DNA of 64,000 nt from Cyclina sinensis (lineage: Eukaryota; Mollusca; Bivalvia; Venerida; Veneridae): assembly GCA_012932295.1 (NCBI GenBank), contig JAAONU010000016.1, positions 13,618,111-13,682,110 on the forward strand. The letters are read 5' to 3'. A program made the translations under genes and the position numbers. Below, piece by piece: positions 24,200 through 37,499 of this stretch (the first letter of the stretch is position 1; every line of letters begins with the position of its first letter). The notes beneath the pieces were generated by a model that was given only the letters and a program-made list of their open reading frames with translations, made no database searches and had not been told where the DNA came from.

Positions 24200-25640
24200 C
24201 GAATTAGGATTATACCGAGTTTGGTATTCGTTTATTGATAACACAGCTCCTAGGTAATTTGGAATTCGATCTTAGCTGAGTATTTTGCTCTTTTGGGGCG
24301 AATTTCCACCTCCCAACTAGCAGATCTCAGCTAAGTATTCGGCTCTTGTGGGTCAGATATCCAACTTCCAGATAGCTTGGACTTTGAACCGAGCTTGGGT
24401 TCCTTTATGGAAAACCGAACTCCTAGCTAGCTAGAAATTTGATCTCAGATAAATATTCGGCTCTTATGGGTCGAATATCCAACTTCCAGATTCATTGGAA
24501 TTTGAACCGAGCTGGGTATTCCTTTATAGAAAACCCCACTGCTAGCTAGCTAGGAATTCGATCTCAGCTGGGGATTCGGCTCCTCCGGGTCGAATACCCA
24601 AGTTACAGCTGACTGTAAATTTGAACTTTGCAGGGTATTGGCTTTTTGGTTTTTGAATACCCAAATTCTAGCTAGCTAGGAGTTAGATCTTTGTGGGTAA
24701 TTTGCACTTTTACGTCGAATACCCAACTCCAACTGGCCGACAATTCAAACCTAGTTGGGTATTAGTTTGGTTGAATACCCAACTCCTAGCTAGCTAGGAA
24801 TTCGATCTCAGCTGGGAATTCGGCTGTTTTTTGTTGAATACCCAATTCTGAGCTGGCTGAGAATTCAAACTGGGCCACGTATTCATTTATTGCATACCCG
24901 ACTCCTAGCTAGGAATTCGCCCTTATCTGGTATTTGGCTCTTTGGGGTCGAATACCCAACTCCCAACAGGCTGGCAATTCAGATCTAGCTAGATATTTGT
25001 TTGGTTGAATACCCAACTTCTAGCTAGTTATGAATTCGATCTCAGCTTGGTATTTGTCTCTTTCGAGTCAAATACCCAACTCCGAGCTGGGTTTTCATTT
25101 ATTGATTACCAAACTCCTAGCTAGCATGGAATTCGACCGCAGCTTGGTATTCAGCTCTTCTTTTTCCAGATGAACGGTAATTCGAACATAGCTGGGTATT
25201 CGTTTCATTGAACACCCAACTCCAAGCTACTAGAAATTCGATCTCAGCTCGGTATTCGGATCTTTCTGGCCGAATACCCTCTTCCCAGCTCGCTGGAAAT
25301 CCGAACCTAGCTTGGCACTAGTTTTTTTTTAGCTAGCAAGAATTCAAACAAACTTAGCTGGGCATTCGCTTCTTTTGGGTCAAATACCCTAAACGCAGCT
25401 GGTTGTGAATTCGAACATAGCTTGGTATTTGTTTTTTAGATACCCGACTCCTAACTAGCAAGGAATTCGATCTCTGCTTGGTACTATACTCTTTTAAGAC
25501 GAAACCAAACTTTCAGCTGGCTGGAAATTCAAACCAAGCTGGGTATTTTTTTTTTAAACTCCTAGCTTGAAAGGAATTTGATCTCATCCGAGTATTCTGA
25601 TCTTTCGGATCAAATACCCAATTTCCGCCATTATATCAAA
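24200..25640 (-). repeat. Palindrome-rich satellite, inverse block
   Basis: Units read 'GGTTGAATACCCAACTCC', 'TAGCTAGCTAGGAATTCGAT', 'CTCAGCTGGGTATTCGGCTC', 'TTTNGGGTCGAATACCC', which is the reverse complement of the block at 22381-23150. About twelve diverged units of ~120 bp are present, with some truncated ones (for example near 25330 and 25560). Divergence between units is high, so the block is old. It ends near 25622 ('CAAATACCCAATTTCCGC'). Confidence 0.85.
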
Positions 25641-28229
25641 ATTAATATATATTGTTCCCGAAAAAAGGTGCATTTATAAGCCAGTTTTTTTGTTTAAACC
25701 TTGTTTAAGTAATGCAATGCTTTTACTCGAATTCGATACACAAAGGCGCACATGAATAACGATTTCACCAATACAGCTATAGAATTTAGTCCCTGTACAC
25801 ACTGATATGAAACATCAGTTTATATTCGTGTAGCCGGATGACCGATGGGCAAACATCTTAAAAACATTGTCATTGTACTTCTTAAAGTAGTACTAGCATG
25901 CAGGCTGTAAAAAATGAAATAAAAATGACATAACTCTCTATAGTTTCTGCTAAATACAAAAGTCATGTCAATCTTCACAATGGGGTCCAGCTTAATATAT
26001 GTAGAGCAAGTTGTAAGCAAGATCTTCGTCTCACATATGCTCAGAATCTAAAATTTGGTGTGTTTTTTTCTTTACCGCAAGAAAGATTAATAAATTGTAA
26101 GTATTTATTTCATTACCATCTATCGTTATCGTGGAAGACGTGACAAAACATTTAAAACAGACAATTAAGATTTACTTACCAATGAGTACTTAACATAATT
26201 ATTTATCTTGAAACGGTTTAAAATTAATGTTAACATTGTAGTGAAAACGTTACCATGAAAGTATAAAACTGTCCCATTGATATATATATGCCTTCAACTG
26301 CCTGCACCATATACTGCAATGGAACTGTAAACATAGGTTTTATCAGTCCAGAATTAGAGATGTATGGTCCAAGCAATATTACTCTAGGCATAATTCTACT
26401 TAACATTTAGTAACAAATATGACAGTTTTCTTAAAAGTCATTACATATCTTGTTGAAAGTATCTAGACAGTTTAAACTAAATGTCTAGTTACTAAAACAC
26501 GGTTCAGTGATAGTAACTTGCTGATATGTTTGTACAAATGTAATGTAATCCGTATGTGAAATATGTCATCTTTTTTCTGTAAATAATGAAACGTAAAACT
26601 ATACAATTTTAATGATCATATTAACAAATCTGCACGGTCTTTTCAGCAGTTAACTAAATACTTCTGGTACCTAAGTATATATAGTCTTGACAAAAGTCTC
26701 AAGATATGTCCCTTAGGCTGCAGCACAGGTTTAATGGAAAGTAACTGATACAATCCACAAAAAGGTAGCTTTAGGACAGACATAAATGTTCATTTCTTTA
26801 TTATGCGCAGGTGGTCGTAATTTGTTTCCTAAACAAATATGAATGCTTGACCATGACAACAAGAGTCTGCTTTCCAGTTTCTCTGGGCAGCGGTAAGACG
26901 AATTACTGCTAAAGTGCTGCTTGTAAACGCTCATAGTTTTAGGTTTCGTTGTTTTCGGACTTCAAATTTTCTGGTTTAGTTTAAGATCACAAAGTTGACT
27001 ATCAATTTCTGCTTTTCTCGATTTGAAACAATCGTCACTAAGTATTATTTTCACAGAAGTTGCTTTTATCTTTACCATTTTTTGAATATCTCAATCTCAT
27101 TCTATTGGTATTATTTATTTGTTTTAATTAGTTCTTAATGGCTGTGGAACTTGACTTTATAGCTCACAATTCAACAGAATCGTTGTGAACGTGTTTTGAT
27201 TGACCCTTGTTTAACAGTATGGCTCGCAAATTACGGCCAAACCTGAAGCTAAATACAGCAAGAATGGTGAAATCATGTATGAATGTTGGGTGGGTTAGAT
27301 GATAGATACGCAAGTTGTTTTTGTTCATACTGCACTGCCCGAGTGGGCGGCAGGCAACGGCTGAGATTGACCAGACATAAGCACTTATCATGTTAATCAC
27401 TGGTAAAGGTAGGATATGCTCATCTAATAATGAGTTCATTTAGAGGATGTGATGAATTAGTCTTACTTTTTTAGAAACAAATGTCGGTAATTTACACGAT
27501 TTTTGCTAACGACGTCTAGGTCAGTAATCCCAAAACTCGCAATGAATGCCTTTAAAAGGCAAGATAATTGAACTGTGTGTTTATCGCGGTCAGTTGCTCT
27601 AATTTGAAGTAACTTGCAGTACAATGGCTGTATTCTCAAAAGTCTTTCGCAAATGTTAATCCTCCGGCCAGACGGAAAAAACGGTCCTATTACAGAACGC
27701 GTTTGTTTAAACATTTGTTGTATTTTTTCTAATTATGTAAAAAAGTAGTTTTAAGAAAAGCACACTAATTAGTTTAGTTATAATAACTCTAATTAATTTT
27801 TCGTATTATGATATACAGAACAACACAGATTATTAGAAAGTTTTCAAATTACTTTTCTTACTTATCACATCTCCTTTCATGCTTGAAATTTAAATTATAG
27901 TAATTATGTATGACAGGCATGTAAAGTGAACGTTCAGGGCTGATGTAAATAAAAAAATAATGACTTTTTCTATTTCTAATGTATGTAAGTGAAAATATAC
28001 AGTTACTTTCGAGAAAAGATTTTACTTTGATATATAACTAGTGATAAATGATTTTGACCAAGCTGTACTCAGTGGGAGTATCATTTTTTTCCCATTGAAT
28101 AAAGATGTGTTATGTTTATTATTCAAAGGATACAAATCAGTACATTGTTATCCAAATATATAATATCACTTTGACCACTAACATTACTTGTATGAAACGA
28201 TTGTTTGGTGTATTTGACGGTAACATGGC
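25641..28229. other. Unannotated AT-rich stretch
   Basis: ORFs of 66-91 codons on the minus strand (25820-27714) were inspected. None has a motif, repeat or domain signature, and no splice-linked coding run was recognised. Confidence 0.5.
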
Positions 28230-28720
28230 CTAGTATACCTCTATTAAATTTGTTCAAACCTTGACCCTGGGGTTACAAAGGCTTAAAAAAAGAAACACAA
28301 ACATTTATAGAAATAGATCCCGTTTTCTTTTTCCTGAACCAGCCTGATTCCATCATCGAGTCAGAAGAAGCATAATTTGCCATGTTTGCATGATAGTGAT
28401 TTCACAACCTAGATAATCTTACAAATCTTTGGTTGAGTCTTTATTTATTGACCGATATCTTAGATATTTGGTATGCATGTACTATAGACATCTGCTCTTG
28501 GGTTGTAATTTAAGGTCACTAAGGTAAAGGTCACCGTGGCTAAAAATCAAAATGGCCAGTTGGTTTTATATAGCCTGACATAGGCAAAAAGTATAGAAAT
28601 AAAAAAGTCCTCTTGTCAGAAACCAGCAGGTCTGGAGTTTAGATTAGTTTAGTGTGAATGAAATTAGTTGCAGTAGTATTTAAATGAGCGATACAATTCA
28701 TGGCCCTCTTGTTTCATTAA
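28230..28720 (+). repeat. Degenerate ~160-bp bivalve repeat units
   Basis: Phrases 'TTTGTTCAAACCTTGACCCTGG', cut here for length, then 'CTTAGATATTTGGTATGCAT', 'TTGTCAGAAACCAGCAGG' and 'TCTGGAGTTTAGATTAG' match the consensus of the array at 60550-61720. About two to three diverged units remain. Confidence 0.5.
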
Positions 28721-28909
28721 TAGTATTTGCTGCAATGCAGATAAGAAATGCTATTGATTAGAATGTTATTGATTAGATTTGACATCTTAATTCTGAGACT
28801 TGGGTCTAGTTTTTATAACAGTTTCAGCAATAAAAGTCGGCGTGTTTCTTTCATATGACATTTTAAAACAATTTAAAGGTCACCTTAACATCAGGTCTGA
28901 TTTGTATGA

Positions 28910-28955
28910 ATTAAACCACTAACAACTGCGTCAGAAAATCGATTCTTTGGCTCTG
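28910..28955 (+). mobile_element. SINE leader fragment
   Basis: 'AACAACTGCGTCAGAAAATC' followed by 'GATTCTTTGGCTC' matches the leader of the SINE at 7700-7900. It breaks off before the tRNA-like boxes. Confidence 0.45.
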
Positions 28956-29435
28956 TCGTGAATATCACGAATATTTAAGTGATTATGTTTTTCTTTCAGA
29001 CATTTTTCATACTTTGCATACTTTGTATGATTACACATGAATACTGGTAGTTGCTCCGTAGCACTATAGACATACGGAGTCCTACATGTACTTGGTCACC
29101 TTGTTTTACCTCTACTAGCCTGCGGAGTCTTGTACTAGGTCACCCATTTCATGCTTTTCACGGGAATTACCGCCTAAGTGTTTCCCGTGAACTTCGTGAT
29201 TTACATACTATAAGTATACCTAGCATCATTGTTACAGATTTGATAGCTTCAAGTATTTTTGTTGGTGTAACATCAAGCATTTAACATTTTGGACTTTACT
29301 TTAACAAATTTGGATTAATTTACTTTTGGGAATTTTGAACTGTGGATTACAAATCAACTTTTGTTTCTTGTAACTTTCAACTAACTTCAAACAGCTCCAG
29401 TGTGACAATTAAAGTGAAACAAAGTAAAATCTGCC

Positions 29436-29500
29436 ACAGGTTCAGTGGTTTAGAGATAATTCATGACCTTACAGGCGTGGTTTCAAATCACGTGGCGACT
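29436..29500 (+). mobile_element. tRNA-like SINE head
   Basis: 'GGTTCAGTGGTTTAGAG' (A-box-like) and 'GTGGTTTCAAATCACG' (B-box-like) are separated by about 30 nt, as in a tRNA. The acceptor stem does not pair and the body is not recognisable, so this is a decayed SINE head and not a tRNA gene. Confidence 0.45.
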
Positions 29501-31286
29501 CTGATTCTTTTAATGCATTTCATCTTTTGGTAAAATGTTTGAAAATCACTCACTTGAGAATTTCAAGTAATAAATTTATTTTGTTGTAATATATTTTCTA
29601 TCTAAATCTGAAATACTGTTAAAATGATTAGGTGGAGGTGAAAAAGGAGTTATTTCAAAAATAATGACTGGAATTTTTGACAGATCATGTCTTATTGTAG
29701 TGAAACTGATGCGCACGTCTTTTCCTAGAATTACGGTGAACTTTTGTTTTCTTTTTGCAAACTGACAATACAGTTACAATGTTGGTATTACTTTGACTGT
29801 TGTTTCCGCACTTTTGCTTGATAGATTCTATTTTAAATGTACTTTTATTTATTTTAAATCCTTGACCTAAATTCTCACATTTGAGACCTTGCATTGTCTG
29901 AAAGCAAAAACATGTCGTGTTGCTAATGGTTTCGAATGACCTGCAGTTAAATCATTCCGACATAGGATTGGAAGTAAATTTCAGTTATTTCAGACAGGAG
30001 TATCTAGAGTTAAAATCACAAAAGTGCATCTTAATGATTACAATTTTCGTCTTTCTCACTGCCACAATAGAGCAGTCTAAAATAAGGATGTGAGGTTGGG
30101 ATCCGACACAAATATTTAACTTGTTTGCTTTATAATGGAGCTTGTAATGTCTAGCCATGATAAGCACTGCCTACTAGTCAGATACTGATAAGCCCTACCT
30201 CTCCTAGCGAATAATGTGCATGCCCCGAATTATATACAGTCAGTATTCTTTGCAGTGTGTGAGCAGACGGTTGATAATAAATACTTCATATAATCACCAC
30301 CTTGTTGGGTCTTGCTATTACGGGAACATTACAGTGCTAACTGTCACGAAGATAAATTATTAGCAAAGAAGTCGACTTTCAATCACATACAAGCAACGGT
30401 TTCGTCATTTATTGATTCTGATTATTGTCAAGAATTAGGCCGCAGACAAAGAGATCAATATCTTTAGTTGTCACGTGTCTCGGTTGTTAATGGTGATATT
30501 GAAGTGCCTTCTGCTACACATTAAACATAGCTGAACCACTATTTAGGATGTGCTATTGAATAATGCAAAATATTTTTGTTTCGTTTCATCTCAAGGAATC
30601 AGTATTTGTTTTATAAAAGTGTATAAAGAATTTGATGCCAATAATTTGGTGGTGATACCTGCACTGATTACGTTATGCAGCAACCAAACAATAACAGCTT
30701 GTGATTTTGAGAATTATGTTGGCAATCATTTGCAAATAAAACAGCACAAATCTACTCTTTAAAGGCAGATGAATGGAACAGATTTGCGAAAAGGGTTATT
30801 AATCAGTTGAATATCATTATTTGAAGCTGAAATATTGATCTACACGCGAAATATTTCAAGCCAATATTTTATAAAAAAAAGATATAAAAATGGTGTTTCC
30901 TATCCTATGCGACGCGCACAGGTTAGCTATTTTTGTATTTCCCGCGTAAAACCGCGGTGGTGCTTGGGAATGTCTTGTGATCATTTCAACAAAAATACGC
31001 ATTCGGTGTACCTTGCCGATTATCGACAACACCATTTGTTTCAAAATGCCGTTGAATGAACACGTGACATTCCCATGATGTCCCTTGTCGCTAAATATAG
31101 AATGTATTTTTGTTTCGGGATTTCTTTAGCGGATTGTTTTCAGGTCAGGTAAAATGGTAAAATTAACTGAAAATTTCCTCCTGGAGGGTTTGAAATGCAG
31201 AGTTTTAATGAAAGGTACACGTAAGTGTTACATAGATTGATCGTTCACGATTTTACACCTGCTCGACCCTGCAGTTCCCTCTTTAA
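29501..31286. other. Unannotated AT-rich stretch
   Basis: No supported feature. Short overlapping frames on both strands (30550-31059) lack motifs. Confidence 0.5.
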
Positions 31287-32255
31287 CGCAGTGTTCTTTA
31301 TTTCATTATTTCCTTTTTCAAGCACATGCAATAAATACTTACTGGATTTGCATTGACATTTCTGCACTCGTTTTCGGAGTGATAAAAATATTGTTTGAAT
31401 AGATGAATATTTTCCAGTGAACCTAAAAGAAAATTGCTTAATAAATGACCCTCGGGACAAAATTAATTCTGCAAAAGCGGTCACATCTTTTTACACTGAC
31501 TTACATAGAAACATATGCTTGTAAAAACTGCATAACCAAGAGCTTAGATCATCTGTGTATGTTGCAGTCTCAAGGTTTGCTCAAATGATGCCACATGGTC
31601 AATATTTGTCCAATCCCAGACATTTATGTTTTTACATTTGCATTTATAAGAAGAGCATGCAAAATACCATTGTCCGAAACCGCAAGGCCTACAGCATAAA
31701 TAATTAAGGTATGTCAATGTCTAGACGTTTTTACCAAGTTTGTTTATAATATGCCCCTGGTTCCAGAATTTGCCCTGCCCAAGGGGTCACCAGTTTTACA
31801 AAATGTATTAAGTGAACAAAACCATTTCCAAATCTGTATAGATTAAGTAAGTGAAAACTGGTGTGTAACATTCTCTAGTCTAGTTTCTTCAAAGATTACT
31901 CAATATTTGGCTCCAATCTGAATGAAGTACACATCTAACAACGGGTGGCTCTAAAGGCGACCAATTCAATTCTATCTTTGTGATAATCTGGATTTCCAGT
32001 ATAGTTATTTATATCCCAGTCAATGAGACGCATCTTTATGATTTATCTGTACGCACGACGTGTAAATGTCAAGTATGTAAACTTCTTTAGCATGTTTAAA
32101 TCATATTTGCATTAATTTACTTGGAGATTTCAACTTTGAGATTGGCTTTGACCTACTAATTGAAGCTGCATCTAAAAATATGAATTATGCAGATGATTTT
32201 AAAAGTAAATATTATAACATTATATCATGTTATATTTAATGTATGTGTTGATATT
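31287..32255 (+). repeat. Dispersed repeat family B, copy 2
   Basis: It is homologous to 1195-2335 in the same order, including 'CACTGACTTACATAGAAACA', 'TCTAGACGTTTTTACCAAGT', 'ATATGCCCCTGG' and the TA-rich end 'ATTATAACATTATATCATG'. This copy is shorter in the middle. No ORF. Confidence 0.65.
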
Positions 32256-32390
32256 TTATGTTGTTTCAATGATATTCTGGTCATTGGTGTACGGCACTCG
32301 TGACCAACTTGTCACGTAGATGTTTTTGATTGTCTTAGTATTAATGTACGAATGCTCCCAAGTTTATCTATACATAAATTATATAAACTA

Positions 32391-32677
32391 TACTACTCAA
32401 AATAATTTTATAGGGATCACTTATGAGAATGTGTATATTTATTACATTAGGTTGAAAGGTTACATTTTTTGTTGTGATTCTGAAAATATGTTCATATGAC
32501 AACAGTTTGGTACCAAAAAAAGTGTAAGTCTATAAACCGTTGAAGCCTGACAGAGGCTGAGCCGTGGGAGGGGCACGAATTTGAGATAGCACAGACAGGA
32601 AATGAAATGAAACTTTTTGGAAAAATCAAGTCTATGGCCTGAATTTTGCTTTAATATCGCGTGTGGTGTCCGTTTGC
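32391..32677 (-). mobile_element. Truncated Tc1-like copy (one end only)
   Basis: It begins at a TA (32389-32390) with TACTACTCAAAA and 'TATAGGGATCACTTATGAG'. It then follows the transposase 3' end of the element at 57910-59495 closely as far as 'GTGGTGTCCGTTTGC' (32677), just inside the transposase C-terminus, where the match stops abruptly. The remainder and the second inverted repeat are absent. It fits an internal or one-sided deletion of the same family. Identity is high over about 285 bp, with small indels. Confidence 0.85.
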
Positions 32678-33668
32678 AAGTTGAAAATGCAGACATAAAG
32701 ATGGCATAGAAGTTTCCGATGCGTTGGTCTATTTCAAAGATTGGTCAGTACGGTCACCTAGTATGTTATCAAAAATATTTATTTGTAAAAACAAATGTAT
32801 TTTTAGCACTTCTAAATCGTCTAGATCTATAATGTGTTTGGAAACTGAATTTCAATCTGACTGCGTGTACCGTTTACATCTGACATTTTTATCTGAATAT
32901 GCAAATCGTTAAATGTCACGCTAGAAGAGTAAATAGTATCGGTTTGGACCACGAAACACTATCAATATAGGGATTTCTGGTTGGTTCATTTTACTTGATT
33001 GATAGGTATTTGTATACTTCACAATATAGGGTATAGAGATTTTATGTGTCGAACTCTTCATTTATCTTTTCATGGATTTGCTTCAAACTTTATTCTATGC
33101 GTGTGTCCAAAGAACTGCATTTACCTTACGACAGTCAACAGAAATGCCGTCAGTTTAACCTTTTTTCAACGATAACTCAAGTTTTACAATATTGTTAAAT
33201 GAAGAGTTTAATGACGCATTAGTCTCACATTTTATTATCTCAGCTTTTTCTATTTCAACCTGTTTCACGTTTTCGTTTTCAATACGAACTGTACCTCCTA
33301 GATGTTCAGTTTTGTTTTCAATTCTGTAGCATAAATAATTTCAAAGGCTCTGCATAAACAAGTTGGTATTCAGGGTTTTTTTCTGTTCTGTTCTATTCGG
33401 GTGCTTGAGATTAGCCTAGCTTTTGTCATAGAAAATCAGGGACTATCGTTTTTATGTCCGTATCTGCAATATAAACGGTCATTTAAGTAGTACATACCTT
33501 GTGTTCTGTAATATGTTCTCAAACAAATTTCAGATTTGTCTCTACCGACTGTTTCAGAAAGAGTGTTTAAGTATTTAGTAAATAATGAAAAACTTTCGAA
33601 CAGCCACATATATGTTCTATCTGGGCAGAATGCTTATCAACTTAGGTTTTTTGTTTGTTTTTTTGTTT

Positions 33669-33695
<27 letters not shown>
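33669..33695. repeat. (GT)n microsatellite
   Basis: About 13 uninterrupted TG units lie inside dispersed repeat C copy 1 and are absent from copy 2. Confidence 0.95.
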
Positions 33696-33700
<5 letters not shown>

Positions 33701-34189
33701 TTTTTTGGTGAATAATTAGTATTGTTACACCTAACGGTTTATGTCTTTATGTTTCATCTCGTAGACTTTAAAGCAACATTAAATTATACTTAATGAGAAA
33801 AATATTCTGTCCTTTGATTTTGTTCCAAGAAATTATGTTTTGTGGATACTGCCTAGATGCTTGATTTATTGACAAATGTTATTACAAACTAGTGGAGCAA
33901 AGAGATTATTTGGACTTATAGCAGGAGACAGTATCATTCAAAATGAAAATATTTTAAAGCAACTGACTCACAGATGGGCCGACGATGAAAAAAAAGAAAA
34001 TGTTTATAAATCTTGAAATTCTTGCTGTAATTGTGAGGAACATATCTAAACTAAGTTACTGACTCATTTTTTGTTACCGAAAAACATGAAAATATAAAAT
34101 TTTACACACTTTAACTGGTAGAAAATTTACCCCGTGTCACGGGGTAGATACTTTAGTGATAACATTAATTTTGACGAAGCTGTATAACC

Positions 34190-34272
34190 AGACACCGTGG
34201 CTCAGTAGTGTAGATCGCTCTGTATTTACTGACCGAAATGTCATAGATTCGAAACGTGGTAAAATCAAAACT
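34190..34272 (+). mobile_element. tRNA-like SINE head
   Basis: 'CCGTGGCTCAGTAGTGTAGA' then 'TCGC' and, about 40 nt on, 'ATAGATTCGAAACG' resemble A and B boxes of a tRNA, followed by an A/T-rich stretch (AAATCAAAACTTTTTTTTT). It lies inside repeat C copy 1 and is missing in copy 2, which supports an independent SINE insertion. Confidence 0.5.
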
Positions 34273-34469
34273 TTTTTTTTCATTTTTCATGGTGTATAGA
34301 AGCATAATATTATGATTTTTCCATAGTATATTAACTTCTCTTAAATTTTAGAGAAAAAAAAGCAGCTAAATTCTGTGAGTTAGTCGCTTTAAAGCAGTAA
34401 AATAGCATTGAAGTCAGAGGAATTACGCTAGTACTTTTCAATGGATATTCGTTCACGGCAAATATTTTA

Positions 34470-36006
34470 GATCTATAAGACAGACGTAAAGGTATCTTTT
34501 GTTGGAGTTTTTATGTTACGTATTAAAAGCAACGTAATAAATCGAGTATTCTTATCTGACATTTCGAGTTTCAGCGGGAGTATGGAAATGCGTCTGGCAC
34601 CAAACGAGTTAAAAGCCGTGATGAATAAAACCACGTCAGCTTATCGTTGAAATATTTTTACGTTGATTTTGTTCATTATGAATGAAAACATGGCTGATTG
34701 ATTATTGATATAGATTTCATGGTTAGAAATAAACAGCAAATTAACATGTAAAATCGATTATTAGGGTGTGTCGTTAACATCTGAGTGTAAATATTAAGGT
34801 AATTCAAGACGATGATATGGTGCCCTCTTCTGCAAATCAAAATTGTTGAATGACTTTCTAAGATTTGTTATAAAGTATTTATATTGTTTCAACTGACTAA
34901 ACATGCTACGCAAATGCCTTGATGACTATACTGAACATTCATTTTACTGTCACTCATTGTACCCTGGTGCAGATAAGCATGCTCTATGGACATAAAATAA
35001 AACAACTAGTCATAAAATGCTACTTCTTAAAAACTTCTGCTGTTCATATAAATAATGTACACATACATAGATACAAACAGAGCTTTTCATGGCAAAATTG
35101 GGAAAATGCCTTATCCTTCCCGATTGCTTGATATATCAAGCTTAACATTTGCAGGATTAACATAATGATTCTTAGAAAGTCGTCCAGAAGTTTGGTGGTC
35201 TAAGATGTTCTCACAAATGTCAAATGTCAATCATAGTGGTGAATGCTGGTTTCATAACTGCTGTGGACTGTGGAATTAGCATGGCTAGTTTGTATGTCAC
35301 TTTTGGGAAACATGTTTTAGTCCAAGATAATTCCCTATGCTCTGCAAACATGCTGAACATTTGTACCTGTGGTCTAAAGTATACTTTCAAAATTACCTCA
35401 CTGTTATCTGTCACTCAGGCTACGTACTTTTGCCAAAAAAATCTCCGTGTGCTCTCCTGAGTGTCAACATCACTTTGCAGTGAGAGAGATGATTAACTGG
35501 TAGGATTACATCAAAAGAATGGAAAGCACTAATCGCCTTATGTTGCCCTACAAATATAATCAATTCCAATTTCTTTAGTGTCAGACAGAATAATTTCCAC
35601 AGTATCCAAAAAAGGCTTATACCTACCGGAATCTCTCGCAGGCTTTCAAATGAGACATCAATCTGAAAGAACTGCAGTATCCATGTTATAATCAAAATGT
35701 AATAGTCAAGGCTGAATCTCACCTTATACCCGTAAAGGCTACACAACCTGACAGACTAAAGACAGAACAATCTTAAAGACGGTCAAGTTAAATTCTACAG
35801 CGAAAATACATTAATTTAATTAAATGTCATAACCCGAAGCTAAAGTATAAATTATCAAAACTAACTTAATGTTCTTTTTTCCTGATATTTTCCTTTCACT
35901 TTTTAATCATTCATTTATCTGTATGTTACTCTTATATTCACAATATTATTAATTAATAAACCTGATAGAAATAGCTCGAGTGTAAGTGGCTTCTCGTCTC
36001 GTTCTC

Positions 36007-36072
<66 letters not shown>

Positions 36073-37499
36073 GAGTGAATTTATGGATTTGCTAATACTA
36101 AATCCGCTACAATACGGGCTAAAGAATGGTCTCGAGGTTCGTTCTAGGTTTGAAATTGAAATACGACCAGTAATCAATCCTAGCGGCCGGTGATTACATA
36201 AGCAATTTCCGTAAGTGGGTAAATGTTCGGTGGGGGGATAATATTGCTGTCATTGTTGGAGGAAAAAAGCTCAATTTTTCTATTGTTAAGTAGTCGATGA
36301 TTGAACTCTTTTCTTTGAGAATGTAACTTGGACTTAAGTAAAACGCTTTTGTACTGTTATCTCTCCTAACTTTTATACAAGGATAAACAGTGCAATGGAA
36401 TCGAATGAAGTATTAACAAATTCTAACAATAAGTTCATTTCGATATTTCATATCGCCAAATGTTTCCAGAACTGGGTTGTTGCCATACCTTGTAAAAATG
36501 CATGGCGAACTGTCAGAGTAGTTCTGCATATGAATCGTAATTTTGTTCTTTATCATGTAGACGGTGAAAAACTGTTGACTGGCTTTCTTCTTTAAAGAAG
36601 GTCTACAATGTCAAGCAAATTTCCATAAGTCACAAAGCATGCCCTAATTTCTGAAATACTTGAAAGCTCTCTGAAGAAAATTGATCCAAAAACACAGACT
36701 TAATATGCTGTAAAATTTTGTATTTACATGATGAGTGAGATAATTTTCCCAAACTATATGTAATAGTTACAACACTCTCTAGAGGTCACTTGAATTTTCA
36801 TTATAATTGTTTATAACTTGGTAAGACTGTTTTCATTTATATTTTTATGAGGGACAAAATCGATTCTAGTTCACTTGGTAACCAAATTCTGGTTAAATCA
36901 TGCCTGTGGTCTCTATTCAGATTATCAAAGACCACTATTTTATGGTTTCATCTCTTACAGGAGAACTTAAAACCTACAATTAAGAAATTTCTCGTGTTTT
37001 TTTTGCAAATGATACTTTATAATTTTAATAATTTCCCTGGGAAAAAAATATGAATACATAAAATGATGGCCGTTGTCACAGAAATCGCTGCACCTTGCTG
37101 TAGAAAGACAATAAAAACAGTTATTATCTGAAGATGATGCAACGGGAAAGACTGTTTCATCATCAACGTAATATGATCAAGATGATTCTGTAATCTAGAG
37201 ACTCATTAGTGATCTAATCAGCAAACTCCCAGATGGAAAATAAGAGCAGTAAAGTGAAATACACAGCTAATCTATCTTTGTCTGTGATAATTAAAGGTAC
37301 GTTATAAAAATTGTCAGTTACTATGAGAGTGAGACTGAGATAAATAATCACGCTATAATAGGGTTATAAACAGGTGTCTAGACAATGGAGTAGTAAGTAC
37401 TGAACAAAAGCAGAACACATTTGTGGCCATTTTTTATATTTTTTTATAATTTTTTTTATTTGCTTTCCATGTTAAAGCTATTGAATAATGGCTGCTTAT
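34470..37499. other. Unannotated AT-rich stretch with a TA microsatellite
   Basis: The only clear element is the (TA)n run at 36008-36068. ORFs of 60-108 codons (34919-35746, 36395-37053) show no recognisable family. The longest, on the minus strand at 35420-35746, is hydrophobic in its first half but has no motif. Confidence 0.5.
36008..36068. repeat. (TA)n microsatellite
   Basis: An uninterrupted run of about 30 TA units. A short frame coding Tyr-Ile repeats across it is an artefact. Confidence 0.95.

Larger units (their letters stand above)
33560..34460 (+). repeat. Dispersed repeat C, copy 1 (uninterrupted site of the Tc1 insertion)
   Basis: It matches 57865-57907 plus 59498-59925 in order: 'GAGTGTTTAAG', 'TAATGAAAAACTTTC', 'ATTGTTACACCTAACGG', 'GTGGATACTGCCTAGATGC', 'TGATTTATTGACAAATGTTA' and 'CAGAGGAATTACGCTAGTAC'. 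The Tc1 element found at the matching place in copy 2 is absent here. No coding capacity. A (GT)n tract and a SINE-like head interrupt it. Confidence 0.65.

Noticed and set aside
22381..25640. CRISPR array
   Set aside because: The regular repeats have no unique spacers of constant size; the whole unit repeats, with palindromes, and the genome is eukaryotic.
27164..27714. Two adjacent minus-strand ORFs of 83-91 codons as a possible host gene
   Set aside because: No motif, no usable splice link between them, and ordinary background composition.
35953..36177. Minus-strand ORF with Tyr-Ile repeats
   Set aside because: It is a translation of the (TA)n microsatellite.
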